Assembly (NCBI GenBank): GCA_003241485.1
Contig: QFQD01000014.1
Coordinates: 23,092-87,091 of the forward strand
Length of the DNA: 64,000 nt
Origin: Ancylobacter novellus
Lineage (GTDB): Bacteria; Pseudomonadota; Alphaproteobacteria; Rhizobiales; Xanthobacteraceae
Direction of reading: 5' to 3'
Part shown: positions 9,416 to 16,528 of the stretch, one piece after another
How positions within the stretch are numbered: the stretch's first letter is position 1
How the letters are laid out: each line of letters opens with the position of its first letter
Made by a program: the position numbers and the translations under genes
The notes under the pieces: model-generated
The model's database searches: none
What the model saw: the letters and a program-made list of their open reading frames with translations, nothing else
Told to the model about the DNA's origin: nothing

Positions 9416-10213
9416 TTACTTCACGCTGCCGAAGGTCAGCCCCTGGACGATGAAGCGCTGGATGAAGCGCGACGCGATCACCAGTGGCAGCACGGCCAGC
9501 ACGACGCCGGCCGACACCTTGGCGATCTGCACGCCGTTGGAGGTCTGGAGCGAGGCCAGCGCCACCGGCACCGTCGCGGTCTGCGGACCGCTCAGCACCA
9601 GCGCGAAGAGGAATTCGTTCCAGGTCATGATGAAGCCGAGCACGCCGGCCGCCGCGATGCCCGGCAGCGAGACCGGCAGCACGATTCTCCAGAAGGCGCC
9701 CCAGGCGGTTGCGCCGTCGGTCTGCGCCGCCCATTCGAGATCCACCGGAATGCCCTCGAAGAAGCCCATCAGGATCCAGATGAGGAAGGGCAGGTTCACC
9801 GCCGCGTAGACGATAATCAGCCCGGTCAGCGAATTGGTGAGCCCGACGGTGCGCAGCAGCGCGAAGGCGGGCAGCACGATCGCCACCGGCGGCAGCATCT
9901 GCGTCGCAAGCACGGCGAAGCGCCCGGCCTTGCCGCCGGTCTTGAAGCGGGCAAAGGCGTAGCCGGTCATCGCCGCGAAGGGGAGCGCGACCACCACCGA
10001 GCCGAGGGCGACGATCAGGCTGTTGAGATAGGACTGGCCGTAGCGGGTCGAGGTGAACAACGCGACGTAGTTGTCAAGCGTCGCGGCCGGCATCAGCTCC
10101 GGCGAATAGGACAGGGACTCGGGCAGGAAACTGGTGCGGACCACCCACAGGATGGGCAGGAGGATGACGGCGCAGGTCAGGAACAGTCCGAAATGAAGTG
10201 CAAAGCGCCGCAT
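9416..10213 (-). CDS. Sugar ABC transporter permease (MalG/UgpE type)
   Basis: Second inner-membrane permease of the importer, 265 residues from the ATG at 10213 (MRRFALHFGLFLTCAVILLP). The first membrane helix starts at once, followed by a periplasmic loop with SFLPESLSYSPELMPAATLDNY, which is usual for MalG-type proteins. The cytoplasmic EAA-type loop is around DLEWAAQTDGATAWGAFWRI; the C terminus is GLTFGSVK, the common GLTxGxVK ending of this family. It follows the ATPase gene by 19 bases. A longer upstream reading in the same frame runs through the ATPase gene in a wrong frame and was discarded. Confidence 0.92.
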   Translation of the reverse strand: MRRFALHFGLFLTCAVILLPILWVVRTSFLPESLSYSPELMPAATLDNYVALFTSTRYGQSYLNSLIVALGSVVVALPFAAMTGYAFARFKTGGKAGRFAVLATQMLPPVAIVLPAFALLRTVGLTNSLTGLIIVYAAVNLPFLIWILMGFFEGIPVDLEWAAQTDGATAWGAFWRIVLPVSLPGIAAAGVLGFIMTWNEFLFALVLSGPQTATVPVALASLQTSNGVQIAKVSAGVVLAVLPLVIASRFIQRFIVQGLTFGSVK

Positions 10214-10232
10214 GATCTCCCCTCCGCTTCTG

Positions 10233-11369
10233 TCAGGACTTGACGATGCGGAGGGCGGGACGCGGAAAGGCCCGCGTCGTCTCCGGGTCGAACAGGTGCA
10301 TGGGGCGCGCATCGAGATAGAGCGGAACGCTCGATCCCACCGGCGCCGAGAAATGACGCGAGAGCCGGGCGGCGATCTCCACCGGCTTGCCGCGGCCTTC
10401 GCCGCCGAGCTGGCCGACGAGAATGTTCTCGACGCCCAGCGCTTCCATCGCCACCACCGTGACATCGATGCGCGCAAAGCCGGGCTGGGGCGTCTCGTGC
10501 AGGTCCTCGGGACGCAGCCCGAAGATGACGTCGCGCCCGACAACGGGGGCATAGGCCGTGCGGTGCATGTCCGGCACCGTCACGTCGAAGCCGTCGCCGA
10601 CCACGGCCTGCCCGTCGTCACGGCCTTCCAGCCGCGCGGGGATGAGGTTCATCGGCGGCGTGGCGAGGAAGCGGGCGACGAAGGTGTCGACCGGATTGGC
10701 ATAGACCTCCAGCGGCTTTCCGACCTGGATCATCCGGCCCTCGCGCATGATGCAGATGCGGTCGCCCATCGTCATCGCCTCCACCTGGTCGTGGGTGACG
10801 TGGACGATGGTGCGGCCGAGCCGGCGGTGCAGTTTGACGAGTTCGAGCCGCATCTCCGCGCGAAGCTGCGCATCGAGGTTGGAAAGCGGCTCGTCGAGCA
10901 GGAAGGCGACGGGATCGCGTACGATGGCGCGACCGAGCGCGACGCGCTGGCGCTGGCCGCCCGAGAGCGCCGCCGGCTTGCGGTCGAGATAGGGCGTAAG
11001 TCCGAGCAGCCCCGCCGCCTCGCGGATCTTCTCGTCGATCACGGCCCGGCCGACGCCCCGCATCTTCAGGCCGAAGCCCATATTGTCGCGCACGCTCATG
11101 TGCGGGTAGAGCGCGTAGGACTGGAACACCACGGCGATGTTGCGATCACGCGGCGCCACGTTGTTCACGCTACGCCCGCCGATGCGCAGCTCGCCGGAGG
11201 AGATCCCCTCCAGCCCGGCAATCATGCGCAGCGTGGTCGACTTTCCGCAGCCCGAGGGGCCGAGGAAGATCACGAACTCGCCTTCTCCGATGGAAAGGTC
11301 GACGTCACGTACGCCGTAGGCGCCGTTGGCGTAGAGCTTGGAGACATGATCGAGCTCGATCGACGACAT
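10233..11369 (-). CDS. Carbohydrate ABC transporter ATPase (MalK/UgpC family)
   Basis: Cytoplasmic ATPase powering the importer encoded downstream, 378 residues. Walker A is GPSGCGKST, the Q loop is VVFQSYALYPHMSV, the signature is LSGGQRQRVALGRAIV, Walker B is FLLDEPLSNLDAQLR and the switch is VTHDQVEAMTMG. The C-terminal 120 residues form the regulatory OB-fold (MOI/TOBE) domain, for example VIFGLRPEDL, so the protein could be regulated by interaction with an enzyme-IIA-like or other partner. The start MSSIELDHVSKLY at 11369 follows a ribosome site. It is the first gene of the importer operon; upstream lie four phased GAAC repeats that are likely the operator. Confidence 0.95.
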   Translation of the reverse strand: MSSIELDHVSKLYANGAYGVRDVDLSIGEGEFVIFLGPSGCGKSTTLRMIAGLEGISSGELRIGGRSVNNVAPRDRNIAVVFQSYALYPHMSVRDNMGFGLKMRGVGRAVIDEKIREAAGLLGLTPYLDRKPAALSGGQRQRVALGRAIVRDPVAFLLDEPLSNLDAQLRAEMRLELVKLHRRLGRTIVHVTHDQVEAMTMGDRICIMREGRMIQVGKPLEVYANPVDTFVARFLATPPMNLIPARLEGRDDGQAVVGDGFDVTVPDMHRTAYAPVVGRDVIFGLRPEDLHETPQPGFARIDVTVVAMEALGVENILVGQLGGEGRGKPVEIAARLSRHFSAPVGSSVPLYLDARPMHLFDPETTRAFPRPALRIVKS

Positions 11370-11463
11370 CAGCAATCCTCTGCCCGAAACGCGCAAGCCC
11401 CGTGTGCGGGGCCCTTCGCAGGGCCTTGTCTTTCGCCATCGCCCCAAAGGACGGGGGATAGTA

Positions 11464-11504
11464 GTGGAACAAAATCGAACATCGCAAGAACTAATTCGAA
11501 CGAA
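11464..11504. promoter_or_regulatory. Four GAAC direct repeats phased by one helical turn, probable DeoR operator
   Basis: GAAC occurs at 11467, 11477, 11488 and 11498, a spacing of 10, 11 and 10 bases, in a short AT-rich stretch upstream of the ABC-importer operon. Operators of DeoR/GlpR-type repressors are built from short direct or inverted repeats of this kind, often containing TTCG/CGAA. The divergent DeoR gene at 12503 is the obvious candidate to bind. The repeats lie upstream of the importer ATPase start and just past the stop of the SDR gene. Confidence 0.6.
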
Positions 11505-11541
11505 TCGACATTGCGATCGGTCGCATTTCCACAGTTCCGCA

Positions 11542-12345
11542 TCAGGTCGTGTAGACGCCGCCGGTGACGTTGATGCCCTGCCCGGTCATGAAGCGCGCCT
11601 GCTCCGAACAGAGGAAGGCGACGACGTCGGCGACGTCCTCCGGCTGCTCCAGCCGGCCGAGCGGGGTCTGGTTGACATAGTCCTCGATCACCCTTTCGGG
11701 GGTGACGCCGCGCAGCGTGGCTTCCCACTGCACCTCGCGCGACTGCATGCCCGTCGCTACGAAGCCGGGGCAGACGGCATTGACGCGGATCCCCTTGGGG
11801 GCAAGCTCGCGCGCCAGCGCCTGTGTCCAGCCGAGGACGGCGAATTTGGAGGCCGAATAATGCGCCAGCAGCGGCGCGCCGACCTTCGCGGCGAGCGAGG
11901 CGGTGTTGACGATGCAGCCCTTGCCCTGCGCCACGAAGTGCCGGGCCACGATCTGGTTGGTGAGAAAAACGCCGCGCGTGTTGACGTCGAAGTTGAAGTC
12001 CCACTCCTCGTCAGTCAGCTCCAGCGCCGCCTGCATCGTGGATACGCCGGCATTGGCAACGAGGAGGTCGCAGCCGCCGAGCCGTTCGAGGACCTGGTTG
12101 AATGCAGCCTCGACGGAAGCGCGCTGGCGCACATCCACCGCGACCGCGACCGCTCCGCCACCAAGGGCCGCCACCGTTTCCTCGGCCGCGGCGAGGTTGA
12201 TGTCGCCGACGGCAATCCGGACGCCCTGGCGCGCCAGGGCAACGGCGATGGCCCTCCCGATCCCCGTCGCCGCGCCCGTCACGAAGGCCAGCCGGCCGGA
12301 GAGTTCGGGGTAGGTGGGCGTCGGGGCTACAGTGGGGATCATCAT
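11542..12345 (-). CDS. SDR-family NAD(P)-dependent oxidoreductase
   Basis: Classical short-chain dehydrogenase of 267 residues, most likely oxidising a sugar or polyol hydroxyl imported by the adjacent ABC system. The cofactor motif is VTGAATGIGRAIAVAL, the NAG motif is LLVANAGVS, and the catalytic group is seen as S in NTASLAAK with Y and K in AHYSASK. The C terminus GQGINVTGGVYTT is typical. The start at 12345 (two adjacent ATG codons) is preceded by GAGGAA. It is transcribed divergently from the DeoR gene; a longer frame reading through the intergenic operator has no ribosome site and was rejected. About 170 bases separate it from the importer operon, which seems to have its own promoter. 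Confidence 0.9.
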   Translation of the reverse strand: MMIPTVAPTPTYPELSGRLAFVTGAATGIGRAIAVALARQGVRIAVGDINLAAAEETVAALGGGAVAVAVDVRQRASVEAAFNQVLERLGGCDLLVANAGVSTMQAALELTDEEWDFNFDVNTRGVFLTNQIVARHFVAQGKGCIVNTASLAAKVGAPLLAHYSASKFAVLGWTQALARELAPKGIRVNAVCPGFVATGMQSREVQWEATLRGVTPERVIEDYVNQTPLGRLEQPEDVADVVAFLCSEQARFMTGQGINVTGGVYTT

Positions 12346-12354
12346 CGGTTCCTC

Positions 12355-12425
12355 ATGTTCGTCACGCAGATTATATGAACATGATCGCACATCAAGAACA
12401 ATTTGATGTTTGATATTGTTCGTTT
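12355..12425. promoter_or_regulatory. Divergent promoter/operator region of the SDR and DeoR genes
   Basis: An AT-rich segment in the divergent gap carries repeated GAAC/GTTC half-sites: TGTTC near 12356, GAAC at 12377, the variant GCAC at 12387, GAAC at 12396 and GTTC at 12418. GAACAAT (12396-12402) and ATTGTTC (12415-12421) form a perfect 7-bp inverted repeat with a 12-base spacer. The same half-site is found in the operator in front of the importer operon, so one regulator probably controls all these transcripts and itself. Confidence 0.6.
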
Positions 12426-12502
12426 CATGCGCTAGAAACAGGGGTGGCCGATGCGCGGCGAATCCGTTCACTTCCGACGGATCCGCAACGAGGCAGGATG
12501 CA

Positions 12503-13366
12503 ATGATGGCCGACGACGTGTCTTCTCCGGACAAAACCGTTGCCGAACTCGCGGCTGGCGAGGACCGTCAGCGCATGCTCTCGCATGTGCGCCACGCGCG
12601 TATCCTCGATCAGCTCGCCCTTTCCGGCTCGATTGGCGTCACCGCCATCGCCACCGAGCTCGGCGTGTCGGACATGACGATCCGCCGTGACCTGCTGGAG
12701 CTTGAGCGCGAAGGGCGGCTGGTGCGCGTGCATGGCGGTGCCGTGCTGGCCGAGCCGCCGGCCAGCGTCGCCATGGACAGCGAGGAGCCGCGCTTCGACG
12801 CGCGCCTGCGCCGCGGCAGCGAGGCCAAAACCGCGATCGCCGCCTACGCCGCCAGCCTCGTCGCCGGCTACCGCACCGCCGCCATCGACGTGGGGACCAC
12901 CACCTATCTGATGGCCGGCCATCTGCGCGATGTCGGGCACCTGAAGATCTTCACCAACAGCTTGCGCGTTTCAGCCCTGCTCGACGGTGGCGCGCCCGAG
13001 ATTTACGTGGCCGGCGGGCGCGTGCGCGCCGAAGAAATGTCGGTGTGGGGTCCGACCGCCACGGCCCAGTTCGAGAAGCTGTGGTTCGATGTGGCGGTGC
13101 TGGGCACCTCGGGTGTCACCGCCGAGGGGTTCTTCGATTATTCCTTCGAGGACACCGACATGAAGCGCGTTTATCTGCGCCGGTCGGGCCTGCGCATCCT
13201 GCTCTGCGACAGTGCCAAGTTCCAGCGCATGTCGCTCGTCCAGGTCGGCGCCCTCAGCGACATCAACATTCTCATCACCGATGCCGAGCCGCCGCCGCGC
13301 ATCGCCGCTGCACTCGCTGGCGCGCGTGTCGACGTTCGCATCGCGCCGCCGGCGCCCGGAGTTTGA
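12503..13366 (+). CDS. DeoR-family transcriptional regulator
   Basis: Repressor-type regulator of 287 residues. The N-terminal winged helix-turn-helix reads ILDQLALSGSIGVTAIATEL then GVSDMTIRRDLLELEREGRL, and is followed by the family's VRVHGGAVL hinge. The C-terminal sensor domain has the sugar-phosphate isomerase-like fold marks: AIDVGTTTYLMAGHL, then TNSLRVSALL. Such regulators respond to phosphorylated sugars. The start MMADDVSS (12503) has an AGGCAGG-like ribosome site; a longer frame beginning at 12410 lies inside the operator. It heads a plus-strand operon with the barrel protein, FGGY kinase and phosphatase, and diverges from the SDR gene. The effector is probably the product of the adjacent kinase (inference). 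Confidence 0.92.
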   Translation: MMADDVSSPDKTVAELAAGEDRQRMLSHVRHARILDQLALSGSIGVTAIATELGVSDMTIRRDLLELEREGRLVRVHGGAVLAEPPASVAMDSEEPRFDARLRRGSEAKTAIAAYAASLVAGYRTAAIDVGTTTYLMAGHLRDVGHLKIFTNSLRVSALLDGGAPEIYVAGGRVRAEEMSVWGPTATAQFEKLWFDVAVLGTSGVTAEGFFDYSFEDTDMKRVYLRRSGLRILLCDSAKFQRMSLVQVGALSDINILITDAEPPPRIAAALAGARVDVRIAPPAPGV

Positions 13367-13406
13367 TGCGCCCCGTGCGCACCCTGTCCCCCAAGGAGTA
13401 GTTGGA

Positions 13407-14207
13407 ATGGTTTTCGAGTGTTTCGGCGCCAAGAAGAAGGTCGTCATCGCCATGGCTCATATCGGCGCGCTGCCGGGAGCCCCGCTCTATGACGCCGATG
13501 GTGGCCTCGACAAGCTGATCGAGGGCGTGCTGGCCGATGTCGAGAAGCTGCAGGCCGGCGGCGTCGACGCCATCATGTTCGGCAACGAGAACGACCGCCC
13601 CTACGTGTTCAAGGGCTCGCCGGCTTCCATCGCCGCCATGAGCGCCATCGTGCAGGCGGTGAAGCCGAGCCTCAAGGTGCCGTTCGGCGTGAACTATCTC
13701 TGGGACCCCGTCGCCACCGTCGCCATCGGCTCGATCACCGGCGCGAGCTTCGTGCGTGAGATCTTCACCGGCCTGTTCGCCTCCGACATGGGCCTGTGGG
13801 AGCCGAACTGCGCCGAGGCGGCCCGCCTGCGTCACGACCTGAAGCGCGACGACATGAAGATGCTCTTCAACATCAATGCCGAGTTCGCTCATTCGCTCGA
13901 TCAGCGCCCGATCGAACTGCGCGCCAAGAGCGCGGTGTTCTCTTCGCTCGCTGACGCCATCCTCGTCTCCGGCCCGATCACCGGCCAGCCGGCCGACCAG
14001 TCCCACCTCCAGAAGGTGGCCGAGACCGTCAATGACGTGCCGATCTTCGCCAATACGGGCGTCAACATCGACAATATCCGCGACATCTTCTCGGTCGCTT
14101 CCGGCGTCGTCATCGGCACCCATTTCAAGGTCGACGGCAACACCTGGAACGCGGTGGAGCAGGCGCGTGTGTCGCGCTTCATGGACGTCGTGAATTCCAT
14201 CCGCTGA
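13407..14207 (+). CDS. BtpA/SgcQ-family TIM-barrel protein
   Basis: A 266-residue protein of the BtpA family (E. coli SgcQ is a relative). Family marks seen are an early IAMAHIGALPGAPLY segment, DVEKLQAGGVDAIMFGNEND, VPFGVNYLWDPVATVAI, and a late ILVSGPITGQPAD followed by VPIFANTGVNIDNIRDI and GVVIGTHFKVDG, where a phosphate-binding pattern of TIM barrels is expected. The biochemical role of the family is not established to my knowledge; the name comes from a photosystem I assembly factor. Here it sits between a DeoR regulator and an FGGY kinase, as SgcQ sits with sugar genes, so an enzymatic role on a phosphorylated sugar is plausible. The start follows an AAGGAG ribosome site. Confidence 0.85.
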   Translation: MVFECFGAKKKVVIAMAHIGALPGAPLYDADGGLDKLIEGVLADVEKLQAGGVDAIMFGNENDRPYVFKGSPASIAAMSAIVQAVKPSLKVPFGVNYLWDPVATVAIGSITGASFVREIFTGLFASDMGLWEPNCAEAARLRHDLKRDDMKMLFNINAEFAHSLDQRPIELRAKSAVFSSLADAILVSGPITGQPADQSHLQKVAETVNDVPIFANTGVNIDNIRDIFSVASGVVIGTHFKVDGNTWNAVEQARVSRFMDVVNSIR

Positions 14208-14306
14208 GCGCGTCCTCCGCTCCTCTCATCCCGGACCGGTCCCAGGCCGGCGCCGGGATGACGCCCGTTGCCGGCAAGCGCGGCCCTGAGCCGCGATGAG
14301 GTTCCT

Positions 14307-15809
14307 ATGAAGAGCTGCGTTCTCGGCCTGGATATCGGCACGACCTCCACCATCGGCCTGCTGCTGCGCTTGCCGGGGGACATCCTCGGCGTCGCCTCGC
14401 GGCCGGTGACGCTCACCTCGCAGCATGCCGGTTGGGCGGAGGAGGATCCGGGTGAATGGTGGGCGAATGTGTGCTCCCTCACCCGCGAACTCATTGACCG
14501 CGCCGGCATCGACCCGGCCGAGATCGCGGCCATCGGCGTCACCGGCATGCTGCCGGCTGTGGTGCTGCTGGACGGTGAGGGTCGTCTATTGCGTCCCTCC
14601 ATCCAGCAGAGCGACGGGCGTTGCGGAGCGGAGGTGGCCGAATTGCGCGCCGAGCGCCGTGAACATGAATTCATCGCCAAGGCCGGCAATGGCATCAACC
14701 AGCAGCTCGTCACCGCCAAGCTGCGCTGGATCGCCCGCCACGAGCCGGACGTGTTCGCCCGCATCGCCACCGTGTTCGGCTCCTATGACTATGTAAACTG
14801 GCGCCTCACCGGCGAGCGGGCGGTGGAGCAGAACTGGGCGCTGGAGGCCGGCTTCGTCGATGTCTCCCGCCACGAGATCGACGACGAGCTGGTCGCCTGG
14901 GCGCGCATTCCCCGCAGCGCCGTGCCGCGCAAGACCGCCTCGCACGAAATCATGGGCCATGTCTCGCCCGAGGGCGCGGCGGCAACGGGCCTGACGGTTG
15001 GCACGCCGGTGATCGGCGGCGCGGCGGACATGATCGCCTCGGCGCTCGGCGCTGGCGTCACCCGCAAGGGCGACATCCTGCTGAAGTTCGGCGGCGCGGT
15101 GGATATTCTCGTCGCCACCGATCAGGTGAAGCCCGATCCGCGTCTCTATCTCGACTATCACCTCATCCCCGGCCTCTACATGCCCAATGGCTGCATGGCG
15201 ACCGGCGGCTCAGGGCTGAACTGGTTCGTGCGCAATTTCGCCGGTGGGGAAGCGGATGCCGCCGCCCGCGCCGGGTTGAGCCTGCACCAGCATCTCGATG
15301 GTCTTGCCGCCGCGCGCCCTGCCGGCGCCGACGGGCTGACCGTGCTGCCCTATTTCCTCGGCGAGAAGACGCCCATTCACGATCCCGCCGCGCGCGGGGT
15401 GATCGACGGGCTCACCCTCTCGCACGACATCGGTCATGTCTGGCGGGCGCTGCTGGAAGGTTATGCCTATGCCTGCGCTCACCATGTGGAGGTGCTGCGC
15501 GATATGGGCCATGACGCCAGCCGCGTGCTGGTGTCCGATGGCGGCTCGAATTCGCGCATATGGATGCAGATCGTTGCCGATGTGCTGCAGCAGCCGGTCC
15601 ATCGCCTTAAGGGGCATCCCGGCTCCTCGCTCGGCGCGGCGTGGACGGCGGCAGTCGGCATCGGCGCGGCGGACTGGGCCGGCATTTCCCGTTTCGTGCA
15701 ACAGGACGAGACGCTGGAGCCCGACCCCGCTCATGCGCAGACCTACGCCGCCGGCTATGCGCGCTATCGCGACCTCTACCGTCGCCTCGCCGCAAGGGAC
15801 GCATCATGA
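14307..15809 (+). CDS. FGGY-family carbohydrate kinase (xylulokinase-like)
   Basis: Cytoplasmic kinase of 500 residues that should phosphorylate a ketose or polyol with ATP. The N-terminal actin-like nucleotide loop is GLDIGTTSTIGLLL. The FGGY domain II has LLKFGGAVDILVATDQ and the C-terminal signature region VLVSDGGSNSRIWMQIVAD with GSSLGAAWTAAVGIG. The length is right for the family. The start at ATG 14307 follows GAGG. It overlaps the downstream HAD phosphatase by ATGA, so the two are translationally coupled. Together with the SDR and importer, the set describes import, oxidation and phosphorylation of a sugar or polyol; the exact substrate cannot be read from sequence. Confidence 0.92.
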   Translation: MKSCVLGLDIGTTSTIGLLLRLPGDILGVASRPVTLTSQHAGWAEEDPGEWWANVCSLTRELIDRAGIDPAEIAAIGVTGMLPAVVLLDGEGRLLRPSIQQSDGRCGAEVAELRAERREHEFIAKAGNGINQQLVTAKLRWIARHEPDVFARIATVFGSYDYVNWRLTGERAVEQNWALEAGFVDVSRHEIDDELVAWARIPRSAVPRKTASHEIMGHVSPEGAAATGLTVGTPVIGGAADMIASALGAGVTRKGDILLKFGGAVDILVATDQVKPDPRLYLDYHLIPGLYMPNGCMATGGSGLNWFVRNFAGGEADAAARAGLSLHQHLDGLAAARPAGADGLTVLPYFLGEKTPIHDPAARGVIDGLTLSHDIGHVWRALLEGYAYACAHHVEVLRDMGHDASRVLVSDGGSNSRIWMQIVADVLQQPVHRLKGHPGSSLGAAWTAAVGIGAADWAGISRFVQQDETLEPDPAHAQTYAAGYARYRDLYRRLAARDAS

Positions 15810-16447
15810 GTGGTCGCCGACTGCGCGCGGTCGCGTGGGACATTGACGGCACGTTGATCGACAGCGAGCCGCTGCACCATCGCGCCCTTCTCGACGCATG
15901 CCGCACCTATGGCGCCGACCTGTCCGATCTGCCGGATCAGGCGTTTCGCGGCATCCATACGGGCGATGTGTGGACCGCGATCCGCGACCGCCTGCCCGCC
16001 GGCACGGCACAGGACGAATGGCTCGACCGCATCAATGCGCACTATGTGAGCCAGCGCCACACCCTCGTGGCCGAGCCCGAAGCGGTCGCCACCATCCGGG
16101 CGCTCGCCAGGCTCGGCATCGCTCAGCTTTGCGTCTCCAATTCCTGTCGGAGCGTTGTTGACGCCAATATCGACGCGCTCGGCATCAGCGATGCCATCGC
16201 CTTCTCGCTCAGCCTCGATGATGTCGTCTGTGGCAAGCCGGACCCCGAGCCCTATCGTCGGGCCTGCGAGCGGCTGGGCGTCGCGCCGGACGAGGTGGCG
16301 GCGGTCGAGGACAGCCTGTCCGGCGCGCGCTCGGCCCGCGCGGCGGGGCTCTATGTCGTGGGCTATCGTGCCGGCGGCGTGAGCTTCGAGGACATCGACC
16401 TTGAGATCGACGGGCTGCAGGAAATCGTGCCTCTGTTCAAGAGGTAG
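15806..16447 (+). CDS. HAD-superfamily phosphatase (beta-phosphoglucomutase-like subfamily)
   Basis: Small-molecule phosphatase of 213 residues with all four HAD motifs: motif I WDIDGTLIDSEPLHH (nucleophile and acid aspartates), motif II LCVSNS, motif III GKPDPEPY (lysine) and motif IV VEDSLSG. The cap region after motif I is helical, as in GS-family phosphatases acting on sugar phosphates. It is last in the DeoR-led operon and overlaps the kinase stop by ATGA. A phosphatase next to a kinase would make a futile cycle on the same compound, so it more likely acts on a later phosphorylated intermediate or on a toxic by-product (inference). Confidence 0.9.
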   Translation: MSGRRLRAVAWDIDGTLIDSEPLHHRALLDACRTYGADLSDLPDQAFRGIHTGDVWTAIRDRLPAGTAQDEWLDRINAHYVSQRHTLVAEPEAVATIRALARLGIAQLCVSNSCRSVVDANIDALGISDAIAFSLSLDDVVCGKPDPEPYRRACERLGVAPDEVAAVEDSLSGARSARAAGLYVVGYRAGGVSFEDIDLEIDGLQEIVPLFKR

Positions 16448-16488
16448 ACGAAATCCCCCGAGGGACAGGGGTTTATCGCCCGCCTGGC

Positions 16489-16515
16489 GACAGGCGGCTG
16501 CGATGGCCGCCTGTC
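16489..16515. terminator. Hairpin between convergent operons
   Basis: GACAGGCGGC (16489-16498) and GCCGCCTGTC (16506-16515) form a perfect 10-bp stem with a 7-base loop between the convergent ends of the HAD phosphatase gene and the gamma-glutamyltransferase-like gene. There is no T-run on either side, so it is a GC-rich hairpin rather than a canonical intrinsic terminator, but its position suits bidirectional transcript ending. Confidence 0.5.
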
Positions 16516-16528
16516 CGGGGCTACCGGT

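Noticed and set aside
12410..12502. Longer N terminus for the DeoR regulator
   Set aside because: It would translate through the divergent operator repeats and lacks a ribosome site; the ATG at 12503 fits the family.
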